Assembly: GCA_030077755.1 (NCBI GenBank)
Contig: JAQJZZ010000011.1
Location: 1,178,001 to 1,242,000, forward strand
Source: Filosporella fistucella
Lineage: Eukaryota; Ascomycota; Leotiomycetes; Helotiales
Direction: 5' to 3'
Length of the DNA stretch: 64,000 bases
Part shown: positions 23,307-36,159 of the stretch, one piece after another
Numbering within the stretch: position 1 is the stretch's first letter
Layout of the letters: every line of letters begins with the position of its first letter
Program-made: the position numbers and the translations under genes
Notes under the pieces: generated by a model
The model's database searches: none
Told to the model about the DNA's origin: nothing
What the model saw: only the letters and a program-made list of their open reading frames with translations

Positions 23307-25461
23307 ATGAATTGCCGCGAAGATGATTCGCCGCCTTACATCACTTCTTATCGAAATGGTCCATACAGCTCGTCAGTAGCTTCTTCAGCCTCGTCCTCCA
23401 CCGCCTCCATCTGGTCCGATGCCGCCTCCCAATCCTCGGACGACTCCTCAGTTACTGGTTCTTCAGATTCCGAATCCTCCGAAACATTTTGTACATACCA
23501 GCCACCTGCACCCTCATTTACAAATTCAAATTCCGCTTGCGAACAATCCATTTCCGTCGCAGCCTACTGGCCAAAGCACAAGTTACCTGCCGATGTAGCT
23601 CCAGAGCAACGGCAGCACCCACGGAGAACCAGCGTTGGAGCTCAAGCTCGATCCGGTCCTCCTTCATTAGTACGCCAATGCGATCGAAAGGTCAGCTTTG
23701 TCGACAGCCTTGTCGGTAAGATATACAACTCTAGTAAATAAGTCCCCTCACTCAATGACCTCCCCAGATTCTTCTGCCCAGATTGTCGAAGCAATTTGGC
23801 CCCTGTCTTCTATTCCTTGTTCAAGGGAGTTGGGAAACAAGGGTGTTCTTCCTTTACGCACATTCATTCAAGAGACTCTTCGTAGATCACGGACTAGTTA
23901 CTCGACCCTGCAGGTTGCTTTGTACTACCTGATCTTGATCAAGCCTCACGTACCCAAGCATGATTTTACGATGGAACAGCCTGATGATGCACATTCAATT
24001 CGTGCCCTTCAATGTGGTCGTCGCATGTTTCTTGCAGCTCTCATTCTCGCTTCAAAATATCTCCAGGACCGTAACTACTCCGCACGTGCGTGGAGTAAGA
24101 TTTCGGGACTGAACACTTTAGAAATTAACCAGAACGAGATGGCCTTTCTTTTAGCCGTCAATTGGCAATTACATATTACAGACGCTGTCTTTCAACGCTG
24201 GACCGACATCGTTCTCAAATACACACCAACACAACCTCCTTCTCCTGGTTCGGCTTGTCCTCGAGGTCTAGCCGAGCAGTCAGCTGATTGGAAGTCGATT
24301 ATTCTCAGGCTCAACCCCGAATTGGATAACATTGAAGGGATCGCCTCACCGACACCTACCAAGGCAACTGTCACCTCAATTAGTACGGCCAACCCACGTT
24401 CATTTGTGTCTCTGGTTGCCGATCGCAACACCTTTGAATATGGTTCAAACGAATCTACCCCAACCCCAAAATATTATACACCCAGTGTCATGGAGCCATC
24501 CCCATCCGCGGTGTACCCTCCAAGCAAAGCTGCTCCAGCTCTTGGTCTGCTACCTACGCCAAGACTGACCCCACAAAGTACTGGATTCAACACTCCTGCA
24601 GTGAGTGCTGCTTCTTATATGCTCAGCAAATCATCAATGGGTTTTGCAATGGCGCAAGCTTCAAGCCTCTGTGCTTCTCAAGTAAACGAAAAGTGGCAAC
24701 AACCACAACTGTCTTCTTCACCTCAATCATACATCTCCCATCGACGCTCATCATTGGCCAATTCAGTCTCTTCGATGTCTTCGCCAGAGTCCATGATCTC
24801 CGATAGCTCGTCGCGATCGTCCCGTTCGTCTTCAATCTCATCTGCATCGTCCCTGACGTGCGCGCCTATCTCATCCAAATTGGATGTTCAAGCGCGCTGC
24901 CGGTATGCGAAGCTCTGCAGTGAGAAGCAGAACAGGACTATTATTGCTTCAGTTCCCGAAGGTTATTGTGACAACGGACCTACATCGTCACCAGAGTCTT
25001 ACACTGGTCCAGTTGGCAAGGACTTCCTTGATCTGTCTCTCGATACTCCATTGGCTCGACGTGAGGTCGATTATTTTTCAAAAGATGAAGAAGCTGCTCG
25101 TGCTCTACAAGAGCTCCACAACCACCCCAGGTCTGCGGATTCTCCAAATAGAGCTGGTGCGAAGCGCAGTCGAACTCAATCTATCGATAACTCTCTTCAA
25201 GAGAATGTTCGAGAGATGTTGAGCGGTCGTTATCAATCGGAAAGTAATTGGTCTGATGAGCTTGTTCGGTCCCGATCGGGTCGGAACATGAATGTCAGCC
25301 CTACTCAAGTTGCGATTCCTCGCTCTACTTCAATCGCATCGCTTGGACGAAAGAGAGTTTGCTGTGCTACAGAAGCTGCTCGAGGTCTGCCACAACCTCA
25401 CCTTCACCCATCCCTAGGTGGCTTCGGCGGCCCAGGAATGTGGGAGGGGATACTTAATTAG
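23307..25461 (+). CDS. Pho85-type cyclin (PCL family)
   Basis: Two exons: 23307-23715 and 23768-25461, joined across a 52-bp intron to 700 residues. The junction rebuilds VSFVDSLVDSSAQIVEAIWPLSS, the region that opens the cyclin domain in fungal PCL proteins. The cyclin box spans about residues 140-265 and includes the conserved RRMFLAALILASKYLQDRNYS helix and the KISGLNTLEINQNE motif. Such cyclins bind the CDK Pho85; PCL5-type members control transcription-factor turnover in amino-acid starvation, but I cannot tell PCL5 from other PCLs here. The first 130 residues are Ser-rich and the long C-terminal half is disordered, with Ser/Pro clusters and TP/SP sites suited to CDK phosphorylation. The leader is long and pyrimidine-rich. 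Confidence 0.85.
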
Positions 25462-27592
25462 TTACAACCTACCGACTTATACATACTCTACCTTTGTCAC
25501 AACAGAAATTTCCTTTGTCAAAAACCGGGCTCAATAGGCTGCATACATGCAGGAACTAGCTCATCATTTAGAATCAGAAGACATAAGCTCTGACTAGATA
25601 TGAGTGGAAGAGCATAGCAAAAGTCCTGCTTGGAACAAAAATCCGGCTGAGGCCACGCTTGTAAGTTTAGGTGCTATGAAATCGGGGGGTCTTTATTTGC
25701 TCGTTGCAAGATTTTTGCACGAATGGGGGAGCTGCATACATGCATGGCGAATATGTTGGTCGTAGGAGGTCATTGCACGGATCGGAGTCTGGTGCTAAGG
25801 TTGGACGGCATACATTGTTATTCGGGATCTCTGGAGATGAACTATGAGACCGGATTCTGGAGGCCGAGATGCGTTTGCACATATTACTTCGTCCTAAATG
25901 CAATGGCAAGACATATTTGCTCATATCTTTGTATCCGTACGTGATGCCTTGTGATGTGACTGTTCGTGACTTGATAGTTGAACCTGACAAGTGTTGTGTT
26001 TCATCCATTCTCAACATCGATCCAAACTCTTCACTGCATGCAAATAGGGGCATATAATCTTATCTTCAACCTTCACAGAGTAGTCACTCGTGCTCACAGT
26101 CCCAACTCTTCCTTGGAGAGGGTGCCAAGTATCAATTAGAGCTCTACTCGTGAAAGTTGCTTTTCCTGTTACTTCGTAAGTCCCATCCATTCTCTTTTGG
26201 TCTCATTTCTCTTGTTTCAAGAGCAGGTTTCCAAATCAGTTCTCAATGAATTTCTAGTATTCTGAAGTATCGTCATTTTCTCGAGATTCTCATAATTCCT
26301 ATCAAACTTTTACGTTTGGATAGCGAACGGGGTAAGTTTAGGTATTTTGTTTACTTCGCTCTTGTTATGATGTACCCTGCAAGGGACATCTTCAATTTTC
26401 TTTTCTTGCTAATATTTGTCTGGTTATACACATAGTATTCATTACTATTCCTTCGTTCATGCTTGCCCTACGCCAAACGACCTTCTCTGTTCGGTACAGG
26501 ATTTGGGACAAAACACACTCATTTTCAATTCACTTGGTCTTTCCTTCATCGGGGTGAGTGAAATAGATACATGTAGATAGTGAAGGATATAGGTAAGGTT
26601 GAGTTCGACTTTTTTTCCAGAAAAAAATACACAGGGTAAACCTTGAACCTTCGATTCGGTACATTTATAATTTCCAGGCTGTGATCTCCTACAAAACGAA
26701 AAGATAGAGCTGAAGACAAGCATCGTACTTGACCAAGGTTCTGGTATAGATGTCAGCTCTGGAAAGGTAGATAGAAATCTGGCGCTACTGAGCCGGAGAT
26801 TAATACTGCCGTGGAAGCTTTTGATGTTGAGTGTGAGTAAAAAATAGAGAGCAAGTCCTCGGTACTATGCCGGTTGTGATTTGTCGAGACATTCTTCTTG
26901 GAAGTGGCTATGCTAGATGCTTGGGCGTTGTAGATGAGCTATTGTCGCTCAACAAGCTTTAGGGCTAGTCTTGTGGGAGCTCGAATGCTGAGGATTTGAG
27001 AAGAGTGAGGATACGAGTGTGCACCACTGTTGTATGTGATGCCTATCATAAGGAAGTCAATCATTCACTATGATTACAGGCTGGGGTTTCCACCAAAATA
27101 TGGACAGGAAGATCAGCCTGGTTCTCATGGTATGCTCAGGATCATACATTATTTTGCATTTCGATAGACCTTATTTGTGTGGCATTGCGCCCCCTCCAGC
27201 CACAATCGAGGATCTAGGTCCTTGTGTAACAAGCTACTATAGACTCATAATACGTAGGTTCTTTGAAGCAACCCCGAGGGTGCTCATAATGGTTGAGCTA
27301 CAAGCTCATTCACTTCTAAGTTTGCAATCACCAGAACCCAGTGCACGATACTTGTCTCTCAAGCAAGTGACTATTCAACTATGGCAACAACACAACACCA
27401 CAACGTAATATTCCGAATACCCTCCACATACTTCCCAGTACAATCTCCTCACACTCGCTACCCTCCAGACATCTAAAGTCTCCACATAACCACATTATCT
27501 CGCGTAAAAAGGGGCTCGTCCAAACTCGCTTCCAAAAACATGAAAATACCCACAAAACTTAGCAAAATTTTGGCCAAAAAAAAAAATCAAAA
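25462..27592. other. Intergenic, no gene seen
   Basis: About 2.1 kb between the cyclin gene and the 5S rRNA gene. Open frames at 25667-26053, 26457-26723 and 27070-27408 show no motif or splice logic. Nothing else was recognised. Confidence 0.45.
27576..27586 (-). terminator. RNA polymerase III oligo-T terminator of the 5S gene
   Basis: A run of eleven T on the minus strand lies a few bases past the 3' end of the 5S rRNA, as expected for Pol III termination. Confidence 0.75.
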
Positions 27593-27711
27593 ACATACAA
27601 CAGCAGGTATTCGCTGGTGGTCACCCACCCAACTACTAATCTGCCGATCTGAGGCTTGTGTATGGCAGAGCGGACGGGATGCCCAATTCTCCTCAGTCTG
27701 TGGTCGTATGT
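27593..27711 (-). rRNA. 5S ribosomal RNA
   Basis: A 119-nt minus-strand sequence starting ACATACGACCACAGACTGAG and ending GTTGTATGT. The two ends pair as helix I. The internal segments CATCCCGTCCGCTCTGCC, TTAGTAGTTGGGTGGGTGAC and CCACCAGCGAATACC match fungal 5S rRNA (internal promoter and loop regions). It stands alone between protein genes rather than in an rDNA array, which is the dispersed arrangement known from filamentous ascomycetes. An oligo-T run follows. Confidence 0.95.
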
Positions 27712-29771
27712 TATAGTTAAAGTGATTGTACACTATATATATAACATTAGATGCAAATATAAATAGGAAAAAACCGGTCCCATTCTCACTAATTTGTAAC
27801 GCAAGAGACGGTCATGAGACTCAACTATGATAAGAACATGTTTCAATTTGGCATCTCAAACACAAGGATAGTATTGAAAAGGATTTTATTCAGAAATTTG
27901 GTTTAAAAGCCTAATTAATGTTAGGCCGGTCTTGGCATTTAGTCCTTCTCCACCACCATCGTATCAGAGCTAGGAGTTTCGGCAGAGGTTGTTCAAATCA
28001 TAATTAATAGAAAGTCAACGATCTACTCGTGATATTGCAAAAGCGCTCTGAAGTCAGTTCTATTATATAAGTCACGTGTTCGATTATTTTCTAGTGTTTT
28101 TGCTATATGATCTAAAGGCTCGAGTTGACCTTCCGTACATATCACTCAATTAATAATGATTTAACTATTGAAGACCACTAGAGGCTTACCCTCTTGTATT
28201 ACTGTCTTATTTTGTGGTTCTGTTTACAGTACCATGTCGTTCCAGCAGCACTTGCGACGAGGTCTTAGCAGGATCACTTCTGTTTAAAGTGTGCAATATA
28301 TGTTTTTTCGAGCTGCCCCAAAGGGCTATATGTCAAGCGTGTCTTCTGAGCCATAGTACTATAAAGTTGTATGGCACTGCAATGCAGTGTAAGAGGTAGG
28401 CACCCGAAAGTTCAGGTCTCTTACATTGAACACGAGAATTGCTAAAGTACATGTACCTCACTTGTGAAATCGTAGTGATATGCTATATTTTGACCCTTTG
28501 CTTCTGGGAGAAATTTTGTGATGGGTAGGAAGTAACCCAATTCCGGGGAGTTACTTTTGCCCAACAGTTTTCTCAGCTGTACAGTATGAATTTGGAAATT
28601 CGTTGAGCATCCTCAGATACCACTATATGATGCTCCGAAGCTTAAAAGGATCCTTAAGATTTATCCCGCAGTTAAATCGCTAAACCTCACGGCCCAAATT
28701 TTGATATTGGTCAAACACGCTAAATGATCTAACCATAATCCTTTTAATTCTACGGCCTCTTGTGATCCTAAAAGCCTGGCTCTTGGAATCCTTACATTAC
28801 TGGCGCTCCTAGGAGTTCTTATCCTGAGATCTAGTGGTCTCCCAGGAATGACTGTAACACACAGCCGTATTTTATTTTCTAAAAGTTGTAATAAAGGGTG
28901 CCAGCCGTCTGCTTGTTGTACGTATGAAGCTGAACTAGCCCTGCTTCTCGTGAAGCTTTCGGTACGACCATTGTAGCATCAATGAGGCGAAGCCAACATC
29001 AGGGGTGTATAAGGAACTTCTTTTCCCCTCCCTCTCCCCCGAAAGGCTAGCTTATGTCGTAAGCAAGATCGCATGCTTTAAACTCGAAGTTCTTTCTACT
29101 TCACGAATCGCTTACAGACAATCTATTACATTGACGCAAGATTCGTAAAAGCGTGCTGTGAGTACTATGTAAGCGATCTTGGAGAGAACAATCCAGCCTC
29201 TTCGCCATTTCATTTCGCGTTCCGACCTGAAAATAACGAGAAGGAGTATTGATGTATTTCTGGGGCCTATTTCGATTTAGAAACAACCCTTCATTTCTGG
29301 GGTTGGTCCCAATACCTTCCGAGCGGAGATGAGCCATAATAATTGTCTGCAAGTCGGACAAACTGATAGGCAGCGCGAGCCATATATTAACTCGACAATT
29401 AGTTTTGATGATGGTAATGGTGGGCTTTAAGCTGAATTTATAAATGGCAACGTCGAGAATATTAGCATCGTTTATTCTAGCAAACAATCGATTTTTGGCA
29501 GCTTAGTTGGAGAAGCTCACGACCTGGGCTTAGCGGTAAAGGAAATCTTCGCGATGAACTCAAATTCATGGTGGGAGAATAGGAAATCAAGTTCTCTTAA
29601 GCTACGTCGTGTATAAAGAGAATCATCTAATAAGTATTCCAATCACCTCAAACCCCAGAAGACTGGTGCTGAAGCCATACGCTCCCGTAGAAGACCGCAA
29701 GTCACCATTCGGACATCTTCAGCTTGCTCGGCTTTTCCACCTTTTTGTGCCCGACAAATCTGCCACGTTCA
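27712..29771. other. AT-rich intergenic region, no gene accepted
   Basis: Two kilobases of AT-rich DNA. A minus-strand frame at 29101-29487 (128 residues) has no recognisable domain. No tRNA-like fold was noticed. Confidence 0.45.
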
Positions 29772-30698
29772 CTACAGATCAATATATGAACTACTATTTA
29801 TATCACTATCTGTGGAAATCGGATCGTTGTGAAGCTGGATATCAACCTGCTTTCCTTTGGCAGCATCACCATTATCGTCACTAGATTCATCGTCGCTAGA
29901 AGAAGCTTCGATTTCCCCGTCACTATCCTCACCGTTACCCATGGCAAGGTGGTGGGCTTTAGATCGCTTTGGGCGGCCTAAAACTGGGGTTTTCGTCAGA
30001 GGAAAAGCCCATTTGTTGAGCCCATACGACAGCTTCACGATCGAGTAGGAAACAGCAAATATCTCCTCCTCTGCCACGTACATTGTGCGCTTTTGGCGAC
30101 CAGCTGTGGTGGCTTGCGGATTGACATTAAAATCTCCGAGGCCAGGATTAAGTGGGATACCGGCCAGATCGGCGATGGGAAGCTCAACCTGAACACCATT
30201 TGTCCTCGTACAGCTGGCTTCGGTTTCCCATAAAGTGCCCGTTGTGGTGAGGAAACCAGTCACAAAGTAGGCGTGATGGAGTTTGTTTCTGTCCAGGAGA
30301 GTGCGAACATCGTCCGCGTAGTTCTTGTTTTCCATCAGCTTCTGGAAGTTGTGCTCGGGATCCGAAAGCATGTAGCGCTTTACGAGCTCGCTCTCCAGTG
30401 ATCTCATTTCTTCCTTGTTGCGTGCAAAGTCTAGACCGAAGAGCGCCGTCAGACGGATCTTAAGCTCTTTCTTTTGGACAACCTCCAGAAACTGCTTTCT
30501 GTTCGTAGAATTTGAAGGACTTGGGAGAATGGAAGGGATAATATCGTTCGTGTTATGTGAAGGTTCTCCTGGAGATCGAGGGGGAAATGGTGCAAACGTG
30601 TGGGGATCGTCTGTAAGGGTCACCACACGACCCATGAAGCCCTCAATCTCAATCGCAGAAATTGGTTCTTGAAGGATAAAAAACCTTCGACCAGCCAT
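29772..30698 (-). CDS. Gasdermin-like pore-forming protein (fungal RCD-1/HET-Q1 type)
   Basis: An intronless gene of 308 residues. Fungal gasdermins are cell-death effectors that, once activated (for HET-Q1 by proteolytic removal of a short C-terminal piece), assemble pores in the plasma membrane. Visible features: an N-terminal strand-like segment FFILQEPISAIEIEGFMGRV (6-25), typical of the start of the pore-forming domain; a helical charged middle (about 64-135); the hydrophobic AYFVTGFLTTTGTLW (143-157), resembling the conserved VGFxT strand of gasdermins; and VAEEEIFAVSY (208-218) near the end of the domain. After about residue 235 comes a short basic patch, then an extremely acidic Ser/Asp tail to the end, which looks like a removable inhibitory tail. 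It is divergent to a CHAT-NLR gene 603 bp away, the arrangement reported for fungal gasdermins and their proteases. Identification rests on motif memory and context. Confidence 0.65.
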   Translation of the reverse strand: MAGRRFFILQEPISAIEIEGFMGRVVTLTDDPHTFAPFPPRSPGEPSHNTNDIIPSILPSPSNSTNRKQFLEVVQKKELKIRLTALFGLDFARNKEEMRSLESELVKRYMLSDPEHNFQKLMENKNYADDVRTLLDRNKLHHAYFVTGFLTTTGTLWETEASCTRTNGVQVELPIADLAGIPLNPGLGDFNVNPQATTAGRQKRTMYVAEEEIFAVSYSIVKLSYGLNKWAFPLTKTPVLGRPKRSKAHHLAMGNGEDSDGEIEASSSDDESSDDNGDAAKGKQVDIQLHNDPISTDSDINSSSYIDL

Positions 30699-31301
30699 CG
30701 CGTTTAATTATTCCTATGTCCATCGTCAGCCATATTCAACATCGTAATAAGCCGACCAGAATGGGGACGAAGAACGCACTAGGAATGCCAACCTTAGCTA
30801 GATCAAAGACGACTGAATCCGAAAGATTGTTTCGTCTCTAGCTAAAAACTTTAGAAGCTTGCTATGAGTATCCTGACGCTCAGCTTCTTATAGATCAGTT
30901 GGTCTCTGTGCAACTGCTCAATGACCGTAATACTGCGCCTCAAAGACCACGCTAGTATTCCCAGGCTGTGAGTTTGAAGTAACCTTGCAAAATCTTACCG
31001 CTTGCATAATGGGAATGAGAGCAACACAGAGAAACTCTTGATCTGCCAATCGGGGGTCGTTCCGGGAGTCGCAGCAACTGAAGAAACCAGACCTGGGTAA
31101 TTATGCTAAATCTGGCTCATCTCACATGAATGAAACAAGCTCCTTCCTCCTAAAGACACCTCCTGTAATAGTGACTTTTGCTTAAATATGATTGTCACGG
31201 CCTTTTACTAAAGCTTTCTGTTCCCAATATTGGAAAATAAGCGCCAATAACAAAGTACACTTGCCGTGGGGATAACCTTCCGTCATCCTGACACGTACTT
31301 G
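30699..31301. promoter_or_regulatory. Divergent intergenic region of the gasdermin/CHAT-NLR pair
   Basis: 603 bp between two start codons pointing apart. A single bidirectional promoter region would coordinate expression of effector and protease. I see no distinctive operator or palindrome. Confidence 0.4.
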
Positions 31302-34300
31302 ATGATGGCGAAAGCACCCTCAATTCTCCAAGTGCGGCTTCATGCACGATCACAACCACAGCTACAGCAGCAATCCATATCAGGAAAAACATGTCTGGTA
31401 CCACGTTCGACTTGGATATTTGATGTCTACGTGACCGGCAAGAAAGTCTTACAAGACGTACTTCTAGAAGACCCTCTTAGCCGGGATCAGCGGCCTCTCT
31501 GCCGCTGGTATCTCGAAAAATATGTCCAGGAATCGCCTTATTCCGTCGATTTAGCTAAAGATGCGGAAATGCTCTTGAGTATGTACCCCGAGCAGCTTTT
31601 ACACCAACTACAGCTTCAAGACGTCTTGGCTCCATATCTCACACAAGAAACCACCGAAAACAAAGGTGATTGTCTTTTGATGCTTGAGATATGCCACGAA
31701 TTGTCCGCCACTGATGGCCCTGAGAGTACTGTACACCAAATTTTCTGGGAGACGCTAGAAACGTCAACGCTCTCAAGAAATTCAGGATGGACTGTTATTG
31801 TGCAACGGGTCATCCACCCCTTGCTTAATCTGGGGTTCCCACCACCTTGCAGAGTCAAATCACGGAAGCAAGCAGATATGACTTCCACCACCGTTAATAT
31901 CCTGCTGGTCGTTGGCAGAAGAATATCACGGGATCCGGCGCTGTATAACGATATCACACCATTTCTTGCAACGAAAGCCTTAGCTCAGATCCAGCAACAA
32001 CTAGAGAGTAGTGACGCTACCTTGAAGCTGCACATCGAAATTGCACGACCGGGAACCCTAACTTCATTCGAAGCACACTTGCAACGATCAGAAGAGATCC
32101 ACGGACCAAATTACTTTCATATCGTTCATTTTGACCTACACGGAACAGTAGCTACGAAGAAGGGACTGAAACGCGGGTTTCTCTACTTCTGCAAACCAAA
32201 TTCAGACGATACAAAAGCTGTGGCAGCGGATGATGTCGGCACCATTCTGAGGAGATATAGTATCCCCTTCGTCATCCTAAATGCGTGCGAATCTGGAACA
32301 GCAAATCGTGGCGATGACGCCAACATTGCCCACATATTCCAGCGGTATGGCGTGCAAACCACACTCGCAATGTCCTTTTCGATAAGTGGTAGCGCAGCGG
32401 AGCTCTTCTTGTCGAAATTCTATCAAAGTCTGTTGCTTGACGGATATTCTTTTGCATCCTCTGCGGCTGTCGCACGGCGTACTCTTCATCAAAACTGCAG
32501 CCGTCCAGCTAGATTTGGACTGCAAAGGGATTTATCAGACAGCTTTGTGCCTGTCATTTATGGATCTGGTCAGGATTGGGCTTTCACCTTTGCTGGCGAG
32601 TCGAGATTATCTTTTTCTTCGAAGCCGGGTTTTTCTTCCATGACTTCATCTGGTAGCACTGCACTACCACCGGCCTCAGGGCTTCTTGGTCGTGATTTTG
32701 ATGTCCTACGACTGGAAAAGTTGCTTCTACAGGGAAACATGGTCTGTGTGCATGGCCTAGCAGGAATCGGAAAGAGCGCGTTCCTCAGATACGCATCATA
32801 TATATGGAGAAGAACTGCCTTCGTTGATGCTGTTATCACCGTAGATTTTGCAGAAAGGTTAATACTCTCCGAGAAAGATTTGCTAGAAACGATTCTCAGA
32901 CAGCTCCTTGAAGTCACGGGCCAACACTATAGAGCGCGCCTTTGGACAGTCACTTCTCTATCCTTGGAATCACACAATGAAGAGGCAATCAAGCTTGTCA
33001 TCGAAGATCTCCTCCTTAGCCTTAAAGTAGCTGTTATTCTAGACGGCCTTGATATTGCTTTTACACCATTTGATTCATCACTCGTGCCTGGGACGCTGGA
33101 TGAAGTCCAAACCTTCGAAATCTGGCAAGCGATCAAGTCTACTTTTTTCCCAATTCAAACCCCACCAACTACTAGAGAATTCTACCTGATTGGTACTACT
33201 CGGCGACAAGATACAGAATGGCTCACAAGTCTTTCAAGCAATCAGTTAAGAGCTCAATCCTACGAGCTACGTGGCCTGGAACTGCCTGATGCCATTGAGC
33301 TTTCACAGAAAATCATTTCTACTTGTGGCAACGATTTAGAAGAGTGGAAATATGAGGACTATCGCTGGTTGGAGGCAATAATCGATTTGCTTCAAGGCAT
33401 TCCGCTCGCATTATTAGAAATACTTCCTGCCCAACAGGCGCTGGATATACCTTGGCGACTGTTTCATGCGCGCCTTCATGGTGGTCTTGTAACTTCGCCC
33501 GCCGATCTAAAGTGGCTAGGTCACAAGAATTATCAGTTTCTGGGTGAAATACACCATTTAGCTTCTGTCCTATCGAAGCACGACTTTTTATTCCTATCGC
33601 TTTTCAGCAATTATTGGCACAAGGCTCCTCCTCTGGCCGTGCTTCAACAGTTCTTCATTGATGCGACTAATGATTCACCCAAACAAATGTCTGAGGATAT
33701 GCATAATCCTGAGATTTTGGCAGCTCCGTTTAGTTCACTATTAGGGTTTGCCCTAGATCGAGGCTACATACGGGTTGATTCGCATGGGATAAGACCATGG
33801 GTTCACCCCCTGTTTACAATATACGGTCGGGCATTCGCCTTGAAATATAGGGATTTCGAAGAAGGACAGAATACGAAACAACATATCGTAGATTCAATCC
33901 AGTTGCTCTCATGTCTTCCGCCCGTTCTGTCATCGAACGCACAGGAAGATTTCAATGTAGCAGAAAACCCTCCTGCAGGAAATGGCAACCTTCTTACCTG
34001 TCTCAACTTCTGTATCATGGGACAAACTGTCATTCCCGTTGAAAAATGGCCACTTCAACTCTTCATGGCGTCTCTTGTGCAAATTTTTTATTTCCCCTAT
34101 GCTGGAACCCCTCCTTGGATTTCTGAGAAATACTATCAGCTCCTTAAATCTTTTGCTGGCCAGTCTAGAGCCTCAATAGGAGATGAACTCATAGGGACGT
34201 TCTTTTCCATTGTCCTTTTCGTCTGTGTCAGCAATCCAGACCATATTCAGTGGTCGGTACAGCAATATCGCGAGTTGTATGAACTTGGTAGCAAAATGAT

Positions 34301-36159
34301 CCGAGCACTAGAACGAAATTACGGCCAAGAGTTCGATTCTAAAGCAGCACTCTCCAAAGGTACACTACTTTGCACGCAGATTATACTTTTGCGTCCTCTT
34401 GAGCGTGAAATGGAGGCTGAGACTATTTTGAAAACTTTGAAGAGTCTGAATGATGAGCTATTTGATCAGCTTATGCAAGAACCAGAACTTTCTCTTGATT
34501 CAGGATTTGGAATATTGTATAAGACGTTCGGAGGCATAGCCGACATCCTTCTGAAACATCAGACAGATTTCTTACCAAGGACCAGCAACGAAGTTTCCGA
34601 GGAGTCTAAGAGCATATCTGGGGGGAAGAAGCCCTTAAGAGACTTCTTAGGGCAACAAGTTGAGAAATTTAGCAGGGAGGAACTTGAGGACGCTTCTCGA
34701 CTCTCCCCACGCAATCTACAAGTCACGAAAATTGCCAAGAAAGGTACGCACTTTCCGGCACTTGACTTACTTGAAAACTCGATCGAGAATTGCGACTGGG
34801 TTAGTGCCTTTGAACAGCATCGAAGCATGTTCTTCATTGCAATGTATAGTTTCCTCCACGACGAAGCCGACGAGCATATCAAGGCACTTCGGGAAATGTC
34901 TCGGAGCTTGTCTTCTGATGTCACGCCTACGGAAGTATTGCTTACTCATTTGGAAGAGATGGTCAGGCAGCAGAGGAGCCAATATATGCTTATTTGTAGC
35001 CTATTCCCTTCAGAAGCAAGCGGCAGGCAAGATGCGCTTGAAATTGCTGAGCAGTTGCGTCTCTCGCTGGCCGAAATAGCACCGGAGCAGGTTTATTTGG
35101 CCGACCGATACTGCACAGAGATCAAAGAGACAACGGCGAGTGGTGGCTATCCGACCCAAATTTCCAGAGAATTAGCCGTAAAGCTCATGAGAAAGCATGG
35201 GAAGAAGAGAGGAGATCTTCGCTGGACGACAAACTTGAATATCACTCTGGAGAGCTTCGCTAGATTTATCTCTGAGGTAAACGATTTTTGGAATGCCCGA
35301 AAGTTTGATTCTTGCCTTGGGAAACTAGACCTTATAGATGAGCTCGTGGAAAAGGAGGAATTTTTGCATGATCTGATAAGTGAAAGACCCCAAGCCTTGA
35401 AACGGATCCGAGAAGCCTGCGACAATGCTTCTGCCGTGCTTAAAGTTTCTTCCATATGGTATTGCGCCATATCCGAGAAAGATTTCGATGGGGCCTGGTC
35501 ATATGTGGAGGAACTATCTAGACTTCTAAAAAACGCCTCCCCCAATATGCCCCTTGCAAATGAAATTGCGATTATGCACAAGACCACCGAGAGCGAACAT
35601 ATTGGATATCTCATGCAAGGTCTCAAAGACGCGCATTCTGCCAAAGAACTCAAGAAAGGTAGAAAAATCTGCAAGGAAGTTGAAAAACAATGGACAAATG
35701 GTAAATTTCCAAGCATTGATCGAGATCAGATGCGCTCATTTGCCGTGAACCTTGAGTGGATGATTGAGCAAGCTGTTGATATGGAACTATGGGAGGACGG
35801 CCTCGAAATCTGTGACGAATACCTAGTTACTTCGGCGTGGAAGCTTATAGAAAATCCTCGAGCCCTTGACAGGTTTGTGAACATCAGGGAGGAACTCAAA
35901 TCAAGTCTGCTTCAACGATATCTCGGTACTGCTGAGGCAGATGGAGATTTCGAAAAATGTCTTGCTCTTGTTGATGATTTGGAAAAGTTATGGAAAGCCC
36001 AAATGCAGACCCGAGAAATACATCGGACTTCATTCATAATTCTCAGCCAGAAGCTTCTGCAGTTTCTCAGATGCTGTTACCGCGATTGTTGCGTCCCTTG
36101 TGCCCGCTGGGCTCGCCTTCGCGAAGAGACTTCTTGTGCTTTCCATATTCAGAATCTAA
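31302..36159 (+). CDS. CHAT-protease / STAND NTPase (NLR-like) protein
   Basis: A very large protein starting at ATG 31302 (a second ATG follows at 31305). Residues 1-190 are an N-terminal helical region containing LCRWYLEKYV, common in fungal CHAT proteins. A CHAT caspase-like domain covers about 197-420, with the catalytic His280 in HFDLHG and Cys329 in NACESG. A STAND/NB-ARC-like NTPase follows: Walker A GLAGIGKS with Lys491 and Walker B VILDGLD with Asp581. About 850 helical residues of unknown fold complete it. The unspliced frame runs to 36278 (1,658 residues), but its last 90 residues look non-coding. A 76-bp intron at 35987-36062 (weak GTTATG donor, TCTGCAG acceptor) switches into a frame encoding a hydrophobic segment and a stop at 36157-36159, giving 1,593 residues. 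That frame continues as coding-like sequence to 36303. Predicted role: sense a trigger, oligomerise, cleave the neighbouring gasdermin. Confidence 0.8.

Noticed and set aside
29101..29487. 128-codon minus-strand frame beside the gasdermin gene
   Set aside because: AT-rich, no domain, and it does not join by phase to the neighbouring gene.
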